Positions 18,997-27,211 of a DNA stretch of 64,000 bases are shown in pieces. The number at the start of each line of letters is the position of its first letter. The stretch's first letter is position 1. Under the pieces are notes generated by a model. That model made no database searches. It was given only the letters and a program-made list of their open reading frames with translations, and was not told the origin of the DNA. Source of the DNA: Syntrophus gentianae (GTDB taxonomy: Bacteria > Desulfobacterota > Syntrophia > Syntrophales > Syntrophaceae); NCBI RefSeq assembly GCF_900109885.1, contig NZ_FOBS01000017.1, positions 16,133 through 80,132 on the forward strand, read 5' to 3'. Position numbers and translations under genes: made by a program.

Positions 18997-19398
18997 ATGG
19001 TAATCAGTGTTTTCTGTGCGGTCAAGGATATTTTTGAGAAGGGGAAGGAATATGGATGGCCGAGGCCCGATGCTTGCCCCCGTTGCCGGGCGTGTCGGGT
19101 ATGGGGACATGGCTTTGTGTCTGCCTATTTTGATGGGATTGCTGGTTTTGTACTTTTGAAGAGGTGGCGATGTCCTTCCTGTGGCTGTGTGATGCGTGTC
19201 CGGCCCTGCTGGTTTTTTTAGAAGGTTTCAAGCGACGATTGCTGACATTCGCTGCCGGTTGTCAGCACGGATAGCTGGAGGACGCTGGTCGCCGGGAATG
19301 TCTTACAGTCGCCAGGGGAACTGGTTGCGGGCCTTGCGCAGAAGGGTCGCGGCATATCTGGGCAACCGGTGGCAAATCGGTCTTCTTGAGGCCTTTAT
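18997..19398 (+). pseudogene. zinc-ribbon protein gene (DUF6431-like) with a frameshift in a T7 run
   Basis: The first 74 codons encode a zinc ribbon (CPRCRAC and CPSCGC) and end at TAG just after seven T at about 19213. Removing one T joins it to a second open frame beginning FFRRFQATIADIR and running past WLRALRRRVAAYLGNRW to about 19398. Together these would make a normal protein of about 135 residues of a mobile-element-associated family. The 3' end runs into the REP-like repeat. GAGGTGGAG precedes ATG 18997. It may be a pseudogene, or slippage on the homopolymer could restore the frame. Confidence 0.6.
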
Positions 19399-19471
19399 GA
19401 ATGTGGGGACACTTCCCGTATTTATGAAAGAAAGAATATGGGAGATGTCCCTATATTTTCCTATATTTTCC
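19399..19471. repeat. REP-like palindromic repeat, copy 2
   Basis: This aligns end to end with 15931-16003 with few differences. Its terminal arms are less perfect. It overlaps the 3' ends of the zinc-ribbon pseudogene (plus strand) and of the hicB remnant (minus strand), so it may have arrived after them. Confidence 0.7.
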
Positions 19472-19610
19472 CGACAAATTCAGTTTCCATTTCCTGTTCT
19501 CCATCCTCAAGAAGCAATTCCACAACCTCCTTCAGATTGCGATTCAACTCCTCCAGGGTTTCCCCCAGGGAATGGGCGCCGCGCATTCCCGGAATGTGGC
19601 CGACAAAAAG
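19461..19610 (-). pseudogene. HicB-type antitoxin remnant
   Basis: About 48 codons read VGHIPGMRGAHSLGETLEE and then NLKEVVELLLEDGEQEME before a stop inside the REP-like repeat. This is the typical HicB partial RNase H-like core. There is no start codon: an in-frame stop sits just upstream, so the N-terminus is missing. No hicA lies beside it. Confidence 0.6.
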
Positions 19611-19617
19611 TCATGAC

Positions 19618-19938
19618 TTAATTTTCTGCAACCATTTCCTTTAATACTTCCGGGTGGGCCTCTGCAATACGCAGCAGCATTTTTGCCGATCCAGACGGTT
19701 CCCTTCTCCCCTGTTCCCATTGTTCCAGCGTACGCTTTGAAACGCCCAGCAAAGATGCAAATTGCGCCTGCGAAAGTCCGATTCGAGCTCTTGCTTTTGC
19801 CGCTTCCGTCTTGGGTTCCACGGAAATACGCCGTCCTCCGCCTGCCTTTATTTCTCTAATTCCGTCCGTAACTTCCTGCCAGATATCACGCTTCTTTTCG
19901 TAATCTTCCAGGGCCTTTCCTGATAACTTTTTACTCAT
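19618..19938 (-). CDS. HigA/NadS-type antitoxin, Xre-family HTH
   Basis: The 106-residue protein has a C-terminal helix-turn-helix (GLSQAQFASLLGVSKRTLEQWEQGRREPSG, in two parts about residues 58-88). It is a DNA-binding antitoxin that would neutralise the toxin encoded just upstream and repress the operon. Start ATG 19938 (MSKKLSGKAL) is preceded by GGAGAG and overlaps the end of the toxin gene by 8 bp, which indicates translational coupling. The longer upstream frame overlaps the toxin gene and was not used. Confidence 0.87.
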   Translation of the reverse strand: MSKKLSGKALEDYEKKRDIWQEVTDGIREIKAGGGRRISVEPKTEAAKARARIGLSQAQFASLLGVSKRTLEQWEQGRREPSGSAKMLLRIAEAHPEVLKEMVAEN

Positions 19939-20245
19939 TTTCAATACTCTCCTTCCATGACTTAACGATGTGCGCCGGAATATTTTCCCGAACCGCCTTT
20001 GCGTGAATCGCCAATAGCCATATCTCCTCATATTGGCATTTTACATAATAGATAATTCGTACGCCTCCTCGCTTACCAATCCCTTGCCGTCTCCATCTGA
20101 TTTTTCTCACGCCACCTGATCCTGGAATCACTGCGCCGGTTTCTGAGTGGTTGATGAGATATTGCTGCAGTTCGGCATATTCATCATCGTCGAGATAATA
20201 TGGAAGCGCCTTCTCAAAGGATGTGGTTTCAATAAATGTAAACAT
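19931..20245 (-). CDS. RelE/HigB-family toxin
   Basis: The 104-residue protein has the fold pattern of a ribosome-dependent mRNase toxin of the HigB/RelE superfamily: VIPGSGGVRKIRWRRQG, GGVRIIYYVK and IWLLAIHAKAVREN. Toxin-first order with an overlapping HTH antitoxin is the higBA layout. The promoter box ends about 7 bp ahead of ATG 20245 and no ribosome site is seen, so the transcript may be leaderless. It sits in accessory DNA, probably stabilising it. Confidence 0.87.
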   Translation of the reverse strand: MFTFIETTSFEKALPYYLDDDEYAELQQYLINHSETGAVIPGSGGVRKIRWRRQGIGKRGGVRIIYYVKCQYEEIWLLAIHAKAVRENIPAHIVKSWKESIENE

Positions 20246-20251
20246 AGATAT

Positions 20252-20280
20252 TTAATACGCCATTGAAGTATAATTGTCAA
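20252..20280 (-). promoter_or_regulatory. sigma-70-type promoter of the higBA-like operon
   Basis: On the minus strand, TTGACA (20280-20275), a 17-bp spacer and TATTAA (20257-20252). The predicted start site is at or within one base of the toxin ATG at 20245. Confidence 0.65.
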
Positions 20281-20546
20281 TGTCTGAAACTTTACATTCC
20301 AGAGCACTCTTAGTGCCCAGATTCCCTTCTGGCATTTGATGCGACCAAATTTGCATATCGTTATCTCATGACAATAGATTAACGTATAGCTGATCTATCC
20401 GAGACAACAACATCCTAGAAATTGATCAAGTTATGGTCAATGCTTTTTAAAATAAAATGACTCCACGCTTTTAATCGCGTTTCGGATATCTTGAACAACC
20501 GTATTGTATCATTCAATCAAGTCGTTTTTAGAAGTCGATATTTTTG

Positions 20547-20576
20547 TTGACGTGTTTTATCCTGATTAAATAGAAT
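20547..20576 (+). promoter_or_regulatory. promoter-like site for the small lipoprotein gene
   Basis: TTGACG (20547-20552), an 18-bp spacer and TAGAAT (20571-20576) lie about 30 bp before the chosen start at 20609. Confidence 0.5.
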
Positions 20577-20608
20577 CTTTGCCAATGCCTATCGAAAAAA
20601 AGGTGCTT

Positions 20609-20980
20609 ATGGAAAAAATAATGATTATTTCGGCGGTTTTTCTTTGTGCTCTATTAACGGCGAATTCCGGGTGTGCTCTCACACCAGAGCAGGTGATTGC
20701 TCTAAAAAAGGCCGGGGTGAGTGATCAAACAATTCAAATGATGATCAAGCAGGAAGAGGCAAAAGATCCTTATGCCACCATGGGAACGAGAGAAGTCCAA
20801 GACAAAAATGGAAATAAGTTAATCATTAACACAACCGGCTACCGAGTGAACAGTGCAGTCGATGATCAGGAAAAGGAAAATTTAAATAGAGCATGGGAAA
20901 TGCTGAACAACATGGATATGGATATAAAAAGGAATAAGAAACACGGAAGCTCTCCAGGTAGCAGCGGGCCGTCAAAATGA
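20609..20980 (+). CDS. small putative lipoprotein
   Basis: The 123-residue protein has a short signal peptide ending in a lipobox-like ANSGC (Cys about residue 22). Directly after it comes LTPEQVIALKKAGVSDQTIQ, a helical segment common in small exported bacterial proteins. The C-terminal half is polar and Asn/Lys-rich. No enzyme motif is seen. The start at 20609 has AGGTG close upstream; upstream starts at 20579 or 20585 would only add residues before the signal peptide. Its role is unknown. Confidence 0.6.
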   Translation: MEKIMIISAVFLCALLTANSGCALTPEQVIALKKAGVSDQTIQMMIKQEEAKDPYATMGTREVQDKNGNKLIINTTGYRVNSAVDDQEKENLNRAWEMLNNMDMDIKRNKKHGSSPGSSGPSK

Positions 20981-21067
20981 CTTTCTGGAAGAGGCTATTC
21001 AAGACCTTTTGCGGAGGGATGAAGTCACTTCAACCACAGAAGGAATGGCCTTCATTTCCTCTGTTGC

Positions 21068-21625
21068 TCAGATAGAAGGTGTCAGTAAAGCACTTACCAA
21101 TAAAAAATATTCAGGCAGATTTCCTTCACGCATCCACTGAAGCTCAAGACCAAGCAATTTTTTAACAGTCTTATCTACATTTCCTCCAAGGGATTCTATG
21201 GAATATCTCAGCTTATCCGCGTGATTGCAGGCATTGCTATCAGGGCGGGCACAATTTTCACATAGGCTGCAACTGCCTGCAGCAAGACTTATGCTCCCCG
21301 GATATTTCTCTTCCAGTGCCAGAAGTTCATCGAAGAGGAGGGACTGTTCCTTCTTGATAACTGTTTTTACAATATTGATTATTTCCTCCGTTGCGTATTT
21401 TTGATTGATTGTTGCTTCGTCAAAGATGATTTTCGTGCCTATAACATGCATCTTGCCGTATTTATTCCAATAATCCTCTGGTTTAAAATCATACGGCGGA
21501 CATGACCATTTCCGGTTGTAATTAGGGCAGGCCTTGCATAATTCAAGAAATTGAGGAATATCTACATATTCCTCAAGATATTTATCTATACTGATATCGG
21601 CCAAGTATCTTCTTGTTTGATACAT
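21068..21625 (-). CDS. DUF2284-type cysteine-rich metal-binding protein
   Basis: The 185-residue protein carries the DUF2284 pattern: CKACPNY with RKWSCPP near the N-terminus (about 30-43), and CSLCENCARP plus CNHAD (about 118-133). Such clusters suggest an iron-sulfur centre or zinc. Proteins of this family occur beside corrinoid and anaerobic metabolic genes; the function is unproven. It directly abuts the cysteine-rich gene upstream (0 bp gap) and is the last gene of the leftward mutase operon. A role in metal or corrinoid handling is inference from context. Confidence 0.8.
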   Translation of the reverse strand: MYQTRRYLADISIDKYLEEYVDIPQFLELCKACPNYNRKWSCPPYDFKPEDYWNKYGKMHVIGTKIIFDEATINQKYATEEIINIVKTVIKKEQSLLFDELLALEEKYPGSISLAAGSCSLCENCARPDSNACNHADKLRYSIESLGGNVDKTVKKLLGLELQWMREGNLPEYFLLVSALLTPSI

Positions 21626-21922
21626 CTATTCACCCTGATGTTCATTTTTCTTCATGAATTCTACAATTTCGAAATATTTGCTGATCACGTACGCATAGCT
21701 GTCTCTCTTATGTGGTACCAGGCAATGACTGCAGTCCTTTACGGTGCCTTCAATATATTTGAAATTGCCGCCACACTTTTTCCCAAGCACATAGAGTGGA
21801 CAATAGCAGAAGAGGCAGTTAAAGTTTTCTTCATCATTTACTCTGTGACAGGGAAAGTATTCACACTTCTCATGTCTGAAGAATGAATACTTTTTGTCGG
21901 TAACGTTATAATCGAGCTCCAT
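21626..21922 (-). CDS. cysteine-rich small domain protein
   Basis: The 98-residue protein is of the Cys-rich small domain family: EKCEYFPCH, FNCLFCYCPLY, KKCGGNFKY and KDCSHCLVPH. Eight or more cysteines in paired spacing suggest metal or Fe-S binding. Members are often found near cobalamin genes, which fits this operon. It is joined to the DUF2284 gene without a gap and lies 69 bp after the transporter gene. I cannot assign a reaction. Confidence 0.78.
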   Translation of the reverse strand: MELDYNVTDKKYSFFRHEKCEYFPCHRVNDEENFNCLFCYCPLYVLGKKCGGNFKYIEGTVKDCSHCLVPHKRDSYAYVISKYFEIVEFMKKNEHQGE

Positions 21923-21991
21923 AACAATCTCCTGCCGAATTTAAAGAAAAATAACGGATTAATCGGACTGCCCTTAGCTGACTTCCTGCTT

Positions 21992-23239
21992 TTACTTGAC
22001 CACTTCGTATTCCACTTTCGTTGGCTTTATACTCCAGACCAACCCGATCGATACAAAAGCGCAGACGGACGCAATGATAAACGCGGGGAACATTAAATCA
22101 ATATTTGTTGCGGCGAGGTTCTTGTAATAGCCTGCAATGTAAGACGCAACAACGGCGCCGACACCAAAGCCAACCAACACCATGCCATAGTTTGTTGCCA
22201 TGTTTTTTTGACCGAACAAATCAGCGGTCAAAACGGGGAAGGTTCCTAAGAATCCGCCATAGAAGAAGCCGATGAAAGCGATTAATACATAAATGTAATA
22301 CCCTGATGCCATATTCACAAAAAGAGATAATGTGCCTGTTCCAACGAGCAGGATCATAATGGCATTTTTTCTGCCGATTCTATCCGATACGAATCCCCAG
22401 AACAATCTTCCTGCGGAATTACAGATGGCGATTATCAAAACCCCAATGGTTGCCGTCGCCGCCATATTTTTTGCAACGGCAATGGGTTTTGCAAAGCCGA
22501 TCATCATCAATCCACCCATGCTGGCAAGTGCGAAAGCCGTTGACAGTAAATAAAACTGCGGCGTTGTCAAAACTTCATTCGCCGAATAATCTTTAGGTGC
22601 AACCCCTTTGTTTGCGGCCGACATGACCCAGCCTTTCGGTGCATAGCCTTCCGGCGGATTTTTCAGAAAAATTCCGCAAATCGTACAAACGACGGCGAAA
22701 ATAATACTCAGTGCCATGAAGGTTTTTATTTCGCCAACCTGTGGCCCACCGAAATATTTAATGAGGCCTTCAATAACCGGCGTGAAGAGAACACCCCCTA
22801 AGCCCAATGCTGAAACGAGCATGCCTGTTACAAGCCCCCGGTGGTCAGGATACCATCTTTGCGCGACAGCGATCGATGTCCCATATGTCATTCCGATGCC
22901 GATCCCGCCCATAACGCCATAGGTAAGCCACAAAAGCCAAGGTGCTTGCGCTGTTACGAGGGACGCGAAAAAGAATCCTGCCGCCACGATAAAACCGCCC
23001 GTGATCATGATGACTGGAATGGAAAATTTTGTTGTCATTCTACCGGCGATGATGCCTCCAAATCCAAGGCACGCAAGGAGCAGAGAAAAAGTGATTGCTG
23101 CCTCCGCATTGTTGCCGCTGAAAAGGCTCTTTGCAATCCCGGTTTGAAAGAGGCTCCAAAGATATGCCACACCTGAGCATAATTGAATTAAGAATGCTGC
23201 AACGACGGGTATTGCACGATTATACGTATTCTGTTCCAT
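21992..23239 (-). CDS. MFS transporter, OFA (oxalate/formate antiporter) family
   Basis: The 415-residue membrane protein has about 12 predicted helices. The N-terminus (RAIPVVAAFLIQLCSGVAYLWSLFQ) is typical of OFA carriers, and the inter-domain motif GRLFWGFVSDRIGRKN is a classic MFS loop signature. OFA members move small mono- or dicarboxylates. As the gene sits directly after the B12 mutase and its reactivase, it may import the mutase substrate or export a product. AGGGGG precedes ATG 23239. Confidence 0.88.
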   Translation of the reverse strand: MEQNTYNRAIPVVAAFLIQLCSGVAYLWSLFQTGIAKSLFSGNNAEAAITFSLLLACLGFGGIIAGRMTTKFSIPVIMITGGFIVAAGFFFASLVTAQAPWLLWLTYGVMGGIGIGMTYGTSIAVAQRWYPDHRGLVTGMLVSALGLGGVLFTPVIEGLIKYFGGPQVGEIKTFMALSIIFAVVCTICGIFLKNPPEGYAPKGWVMSAANKGVAPKDYSANEVLTTPQFYLLSTAFALASMGGLMMIGFAKPIAVAKNMAATATIGVLIIAICNSAGRLFWGFVSDRIGRKNAIMILLVGTGTLSLFVNMASGYYIYVLIAFIGFFYGGFLGTFPVLTADLFGQKNMATNYGMVLVGFGVGAVVASYIAGYYKNLAATNIDLMFPAFIIASVCAFVSIGLVWSIKPTKVEYEVVK

Positions 23240-23303
23240 TTTATCCCCCTCCAGGAATGTAGACGTCGATTGTGGTTTATGTCCTCATAAACCCGGCCAT
23301 GCC

Positions 23304-23432
23304 GGGCCCATTGCCGTCGGACAGGCCCGTGAATTTGATGTTTCCGGTGCCCGGGCCTGCAAACCCTGCGTAAACTCGGTTACGAAATTGTCCTGGTCAA
23401 TGCAAATCCGGCCACGATCATGACCGATGATC
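23304..23432 (+). pseudogene. carB (carbamoyl-phosphate synthase large subunit) fragment
   Basis: Between the transporter gene and glmL, the plus strand reads GPIAVGQAREFDVSGARACK, then with a one-base shift LRKLGYEIVLVNANPATIMT. This matches the first ATP-grasp half of CarB (GPIVIGQ...FDYSG...LVNSNPATIMTD). Only about 43 codons remain, with a frameshift and no start or stop. It lies antisense to the operon. It is either a rearrangement scar or a captured fragment. Confidence 0.65.
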
Positions 23433-23435
23433 GCT

Positions 23436-24872
23436 CTAATTATCGAGAGAGGTGCGTTTCAGGTATTTTTTGGCAATCCTTAAGGCCTGGTCCGGAAAGT
23501 CCTCGGCCAAAAGCCCGATGCCATAGAGCATGTAATATCGGTCTATGTATGCTTTTGGATTTCTTGGCTTCAGGCTCCACGGCTTATCCAGGCTGAAAAG
23601 GGCAGACCGCAGAACCCTTTCCGGATTGAGACCGTACTTGAATATGCCGCCCGTCCCGATCAGGTTTTCCGTGGGAATCAGGTTCTTGCCGTGCTGCACA
23701 TTGACTTCTCCTACCACGGTAAACTCCTGGCGCAGGGTGCCCGCATGGCGTTCGACCGCAATGGAAGCGGCGGATTCGGCAAGCACAATATCCGCATTCT
23801 GGCCGATGACCGTTTTGGGAACGTGCCCTACGTTGCGGGACAGATACTTGATGTGATGCACTGCGTTGTAAGGTCCATGGACATTAGCCGCTTCTTGCAG
23901 ATCAGGGACGTAAGCCCGAAGCTTGGAGAGATACGTGTCGACCCCGACAAAATCAAAAATGGTCTGAGCGTTATACCGAATTCCCAGATCGCCCTCCACG
24001 GTCCTCTTTATCGTAAGCTCAGGAAGGCCCCGGAGAACCGTCTGGGGGGTCGCGAGAGATTGCTCGACAACGGAATGGATGTTCGTGGTAGCCCCACCGA
24101 CCTCGACGATTAGCAGGCTGCCTATTCCCGCTTCATCACTTGTCCCGTTGGCGAGCAGGGCCGCTGCCTGCAGCGTGGCCTTCGGAGTCGGCACGATTGG
24201 TCGGCCAATAAAATCCATCGCCTTCTCAAGGCCTTTTGCCTTTGTAATGTGGGCGATGAAAATCTCGCGAATGAGCTGTTGCGCCGGTTCTACCTCCACC
24301 GTTTCCAAATTCGGCAGGACGTTTTTTGCGGCGTATACTTTCTTGCCCCCTTGTTCCAGGATATCCCTGACCTTGTCGGAAACCACGCGATTGCCGGCAG
24401 TCAACACGGGACATTGAATATTTGCCCCCGCAAGCAGGCCGGCATTACGGGTGATGACGTTCTTGTCGCCCCCGTCCGTTCCTCCGCATAAGAGAACGAT
24501 GTCGCACTTTGCGGATTCAATCTCGCGGACAATGCCTTCATCCATTTCGAAACCGTAAGAACAGACAACCTTCGCGCCTGCGCCCAGGCAGGCTCGTCGC
24601 GCCGCCTCGAGAGTCAGTTCCGGGACGAGGCCTATGGCGGCCATTTTCAGACCGCCGGCAGCGCTGCTGCTCGCATATTTCCCTTTCACTGTGGAAAGGT
24701 CGATGCCGCACGCTTCGACAAGATGATAAAGGGCGTTATCCAGTCCGATGGTAATGTCCGTCTCGACCGTGGTGGGAGCCTGGGCCCTCCCTAAAATCAT
24801 CTCTTTTTCGATGTCGACGGCGGTGACCTTCGTGTAGGTGCTCCCAAAATCCACCAATAAATAGATGCTCAT
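23436..24872 (-). CDS. glmL: GlmL/MutL-family reactivating factor
   Basis: The 478-residue protein belongs to the MutL family of ASKHA ATPases linked to glutamate mutase. The N-terminus MSIYLLVDFGSTYTKVTAVD holds the phosphate-1 loop, and VLLCGGTDGGDKNVI and LLIVEVGGATTNIHS are further nucleotide-binding segments. It is thought to reactivate or chaperone the mutase by exchanging damaged cobalamin. The start at 24872 is supported by AAGGA and by homology at the first residue; an upstream in-frame start would add an unlike leader. It follows the small-subunit gene by 172 bp including a hairpin. Confidence 0.9.
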   Translation of the reverse strand: MSIYLLVDFGSTYTKVTAVDIEKEMILGRAQAPTTVETDITIGLDNALYHLVEACGIDLSTVKGKYASSSAAGGLKMAAIGLVPELTLEAARRACLGAGAKVVCSYGFEMDEGIVREIESAKCDIVLLCGGTDGGDKNVITRNAGLLAGANIQCPVLTAGNRVVSDKVRDILEQGGKKVYAAKNVLPNLETVEVEPAQQLIREIFIAHITKAKGLEKAMDFIGRPIVPTPKATLQAAALLANGTSDEAGIGSLLIVEVGGATTNIHSVVEQSLATPQTVLRGLPELTIKRTVEGDLGIRYNAQTIFDFVGVDTYLSKLRAYVPDLQEAANVHGPYNAVHHIKYLSRNVGHVPKTVIGQNADIVLAESAASIAVERHAGTLRQEFTVVGEVNVQHGKNLIPTENLIGTGGIFKYGLNPERVLRSALFSLDKPWSLKPRNPKAYIDRYYMLYGIGLLAEDFPDQALRIAKKYLKRTSLDN

Positions 24873-24972
24873 CGTTTTTCCTTTCTTGCGGAACCGAGTC
24901 GCAGCTCTTTCCGGCACGATGGGCACAACGGTTCCAGAATCGCTGTGCCCCATTCCCTTTCGGGGTGGTGCG

Positions 24973-25012
24973 GCCCAGCGAAGGGTCTGGTAAAGAAGGA
25001 CCTCCGCTGGGC
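24973..25012 (-). other. intercistronic hairpin between the mutase small subunit and glmL
   Basis: GCCCAGCG (24973-24980) pairs perfectly with CGCTGGGC (25005-25012), with further pairing inside. No T-tract follows, so it is more likely an mRNA processing or stability element than a terminator. Confidence 0.5.
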
Positions 25013-25044
25013 GCAGGAGGGAATTGCGAATCCTGCCTGGCGGG

Positions 25045-25479
25045 TCAATCGATGCCGAGATCCACCTTTAAAGTCTGAACAGCCTCCTTTGCCGTGCAGG
25101 TGTTGGGAAATGCGCGGTTGAAGCCAATCGCCGTGAAGCGCCGTTCAATTTCAGGCCAGTTCTTTTCAAGTTCCAGAGGGGCCGCCACGGTACCACCCAC
25201 ATAAAGGATGATATCCTTGAGTCCTGCCTCGATGCATTTGTCGCGGAGCCCTTCGCAGTCCAATAAACCCATTCCATACATTGACGAAACGAGAATGGCG
25301 TCGGCATCGATTTCAAGCGCGGCATTGATGAACTCATGCTGTGGGACGACGGCTCCCAGAAAGGCCACGGTAAAGCCCGCTTCTTCGAATGCCCTCCGGA
25401 GCACCCAACCGCCGATCATGTGTGCATCAGCTCCAATGGTGCCGATGACGACGCTCTTATTCACCTGTCTCTTTTCCAT
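25045..25479 (-). CDS. B12-binding small subunit of a GlmES-type mutase
   Basis: The 144-residue Rossmann-like protein has the base-off/His-on cobalamin motif DAHMIGG (DxHxxG, Asp and His at about 18 and 20), with SSMYG and YVGGTV completing the nucleotide-tail pocket. This is the GlmS (sigma) type that docks on the large barrel subunit to place adenosylcobalamin over the active site. It begins 18 bp after the large-subunit gene ends, so they are co-translated. Length is normal for the family. Confidence 0.92.
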   Translation of the reverse strand: MEKRQVNKSVVIGTIGADAHMIGGWVLRRAFEEAGFTVAFLGAVVPQHEFINAALEIDADAILVSSMYGMGLLDCEGLRDKCIEAGLKDIILYVGGTVAAPLELEKNWPEIERRFTAIGFNRAFPNTCTAKEAVQTLKVDLGID

Positions 25480-25497
25480 TGATTCCTCCTCTTGGCC

Positions 25498-26970
25498 TCA
25501 TTTCTTCTTTAAGATAGAAGCAAACTGCAGATCTTGTACTGCCATTTCAAAGTTCAGCTGTCCTGCCTTCTTTTCCCGCTCTGACAGTTTTTGCCTGTGA
25601 TACTCCTTCACCTCTTCCGGCAGAGGAATATTCCCTGAATCGTAATACCTCACCGCGCTTTCCGCATCGCGCATGACCGTGACATTCCCTTTATTGTATT
25701 TCCAAGGGGTCAGCATCGTATCGATCCATCCGGCATCGACACCCATGCACAGGCCGACCGCCATGTCGCCATCGCCGGCTTCCAGGCACTTTTCCATCAG
25801 TGCCCTCACTTCCGCTTCGATCATTTCCTCTTCCAGCCTCAGTTTCTCGCTGTCTGCAATCTTCTGGGTTCCCATCAGGGTGACGAGATGATGGGCCAGC
25901 CTGACCGACATGGCCATGCTCTCTTTTGTGGGGGTTGCAAAAGCTTCGTCCTGGCACTTTAAAATGACGCCGGGGAAACCGCCCATCATGGTAATGACGG
26001 CATTCCACGCGATCATTGCGTTCGCTTCTTCCGCTCGGGGTGGCCAGGCGCCCAAAAAGGGGAAACCACCCGTATAGAAATTGACGTCGGTATAGCCAAA
26101 GCGCTCACAGTATTCGTAACAGAGCTTTTCTGTTACCCTGATCATGGCTATATCCTGGATCATATTCATGTTTTGCCCATGCTCGATAAATTGATGTTTC
26201 ACCCCTTGCTCTGCAGCCAGGAGGGATTCAGAGACACACACGAATGACCGATATCCCGGGCTATCGTAGCCGGTAAGATTGGAGGGGTTCCACGGGCAGA
26301 TGGGGACGCCGTTTTCCGTATAGATCCCCGCAAGACGTTGTTCGTATTGATTGATTCGGATCTCTTCATCCAAAGGGATATTCTTGCAATGGGCGATGAC
26401 TTCCTGAAGGGATCGTGAATAACAGGCATCAAACCCCGCTGCCAGTGCGATCTCCGAGGCCAAGCGCCCGTCCTCGTCGGTCGAATTGAAACTGAGAGGC
26501 ACCGTCGTTGCCTGCATCACTCTTCTTGCCTCTTCGACGCCAAAATTGACGATGGGCCAGCCGTTGAGCATGGACATCCCTTCCTGCCTGCTTCGCTCGA
26601 TGCCCTCCGCGGCTTTCTTGAAGTTGAGTTTCCGCGTATAAGAGTCCGAGTAGATCAGCCAGAAACCGTTGGGGGCCAGTTCCGAGTGCTCTTCCACATA
26701 CGACAGACCATCGACCATATATTCGGTAAGAGCCCGTCCGAATTGAGGGATAAGGACGTGCGTTCCCTTTTCCTTGGCGTCTTTCAGCTTGAGTGCCGCT
26801 CTTTTCCCCTGGGCGCCGAGACTCACCTGGGATAATTCTTTTGCCGCGGCGATACACTCGTCCAGGTTTTCAACCTGTTTCCCCGTTTCCCACATGGGCA
26901 GCACTTCCTCTTTTCGTATCTTGAAAAATTCATCGTCGGACAGCCTCTTGTTCCGGATTGTATAATTCAT
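25498..26970 (-). CDS. GlmE-like adenosylcobalamin mutase large subunit with altered substrate pocket
   Basis: The 490-residue TIM-barrel subunit matches glutamate mutase epsilon along its length (SLLNGFPGVNYGV-like MSMLNGWPIVNFGV, LLAAEQGVK, MIQDIA, PTKES). The enzyme would rearrange a carbon skeleton by radical chemistry with B12. By comparison from memory with the C. cochlearium enzyme, the substrate clamp is mostly lost: Arg66 aligns to Gln76 and Arg149 to Asn162, while Glu171, Tyr177 and Tyr181 align to Tyr184, Glu190 and His194. Only Arg100 (Arg113 here) is kept. The real substrate is therefore probably not glutamate. Start ATG 26970 has GGAGG. Confidence 0.85.
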   Translation of the reverse strand: MNYTIRNKRLSDDEFFKIRKEEVLPMWETGKQVENLDECIAAAKELSQVSLGAQGKRAALKLKDAKEKGTHVLIPQFGRALTEYMVDGLSYVEEHSELAPNGFWLIYSDSYTRKLNFKKAAEGIERSRQEGMSMLNGWPIVNFGVEEARRVMQATTVPLSFNSTDEDGRLASEIALAAGFDACYSRSLQEVIAHCKNIPLDEEIRINQYEQRLAGIYTENGVPICPWNPSNLTGYDSPGYRSFVCVSESLLAAEQGVKHQFIEHGQNMNMIQDIAMIRVTEKLCYEYCERFGYTDVNFYTGGFPFLGAWPPRAEEANAMIAWNAVITMMGGFPGVILKCQDEAFATPTKESMAMSVRLAHHLVTLMGTQKIADSEKLRLEEEMIEAEVRALMEKCLEAGDGDMAVGLCMGVDAGWIDTMLTPWKYNKGNVTVMRDAESAVRYYDSGNIPLPEEVKEYHRQKLSEREKKAGQLNFEMAVQDLQFASILKKK

Positions 26971-27054
26971 ATTGCCTCCTCTCTCCTTATTTCTTGAAAT
27001 ATTCCTGGCAGGACATGAATAGACGGTCCACATCGCAAAAGTTGGGACGATAAA

Positions 27055-27083
27055 TTTATATGTATATTTAATTGGTTATACAA
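27055..27083 (-). promoter_or_regulatory. promoter-like site for the mutase operon
   Basis: On the minus strand, TTGTAT (27083-27078), a 17-bp spacer and TATAAA (27060-27055). Transcription would begin near 27048, giving a leader of about 78 nt before ATG 26970. Confidence 0.55.
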
Positions 27084-27211
27084 TACCGATCGATTACGGT
27101 AAGAATGACAGGAATAAACTGTCAAGGGGATATGGGGCTAAGCGGGATTGAGGCGGTTTTCTTTTCGCTCAGGAAAAACGAGGTTTATTGATGGGTGCGT
27201 GTTGCAGGCAT

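Larger units (their letters stand above)
20246..20608. other. divergent spacer between the higBA-like operon and a small lipoprotein gene
   Basis: No further gene is supported. Apart from the two promoter-like sites listed, I see no repeat or strong hairpin. Confidence 0.5.
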
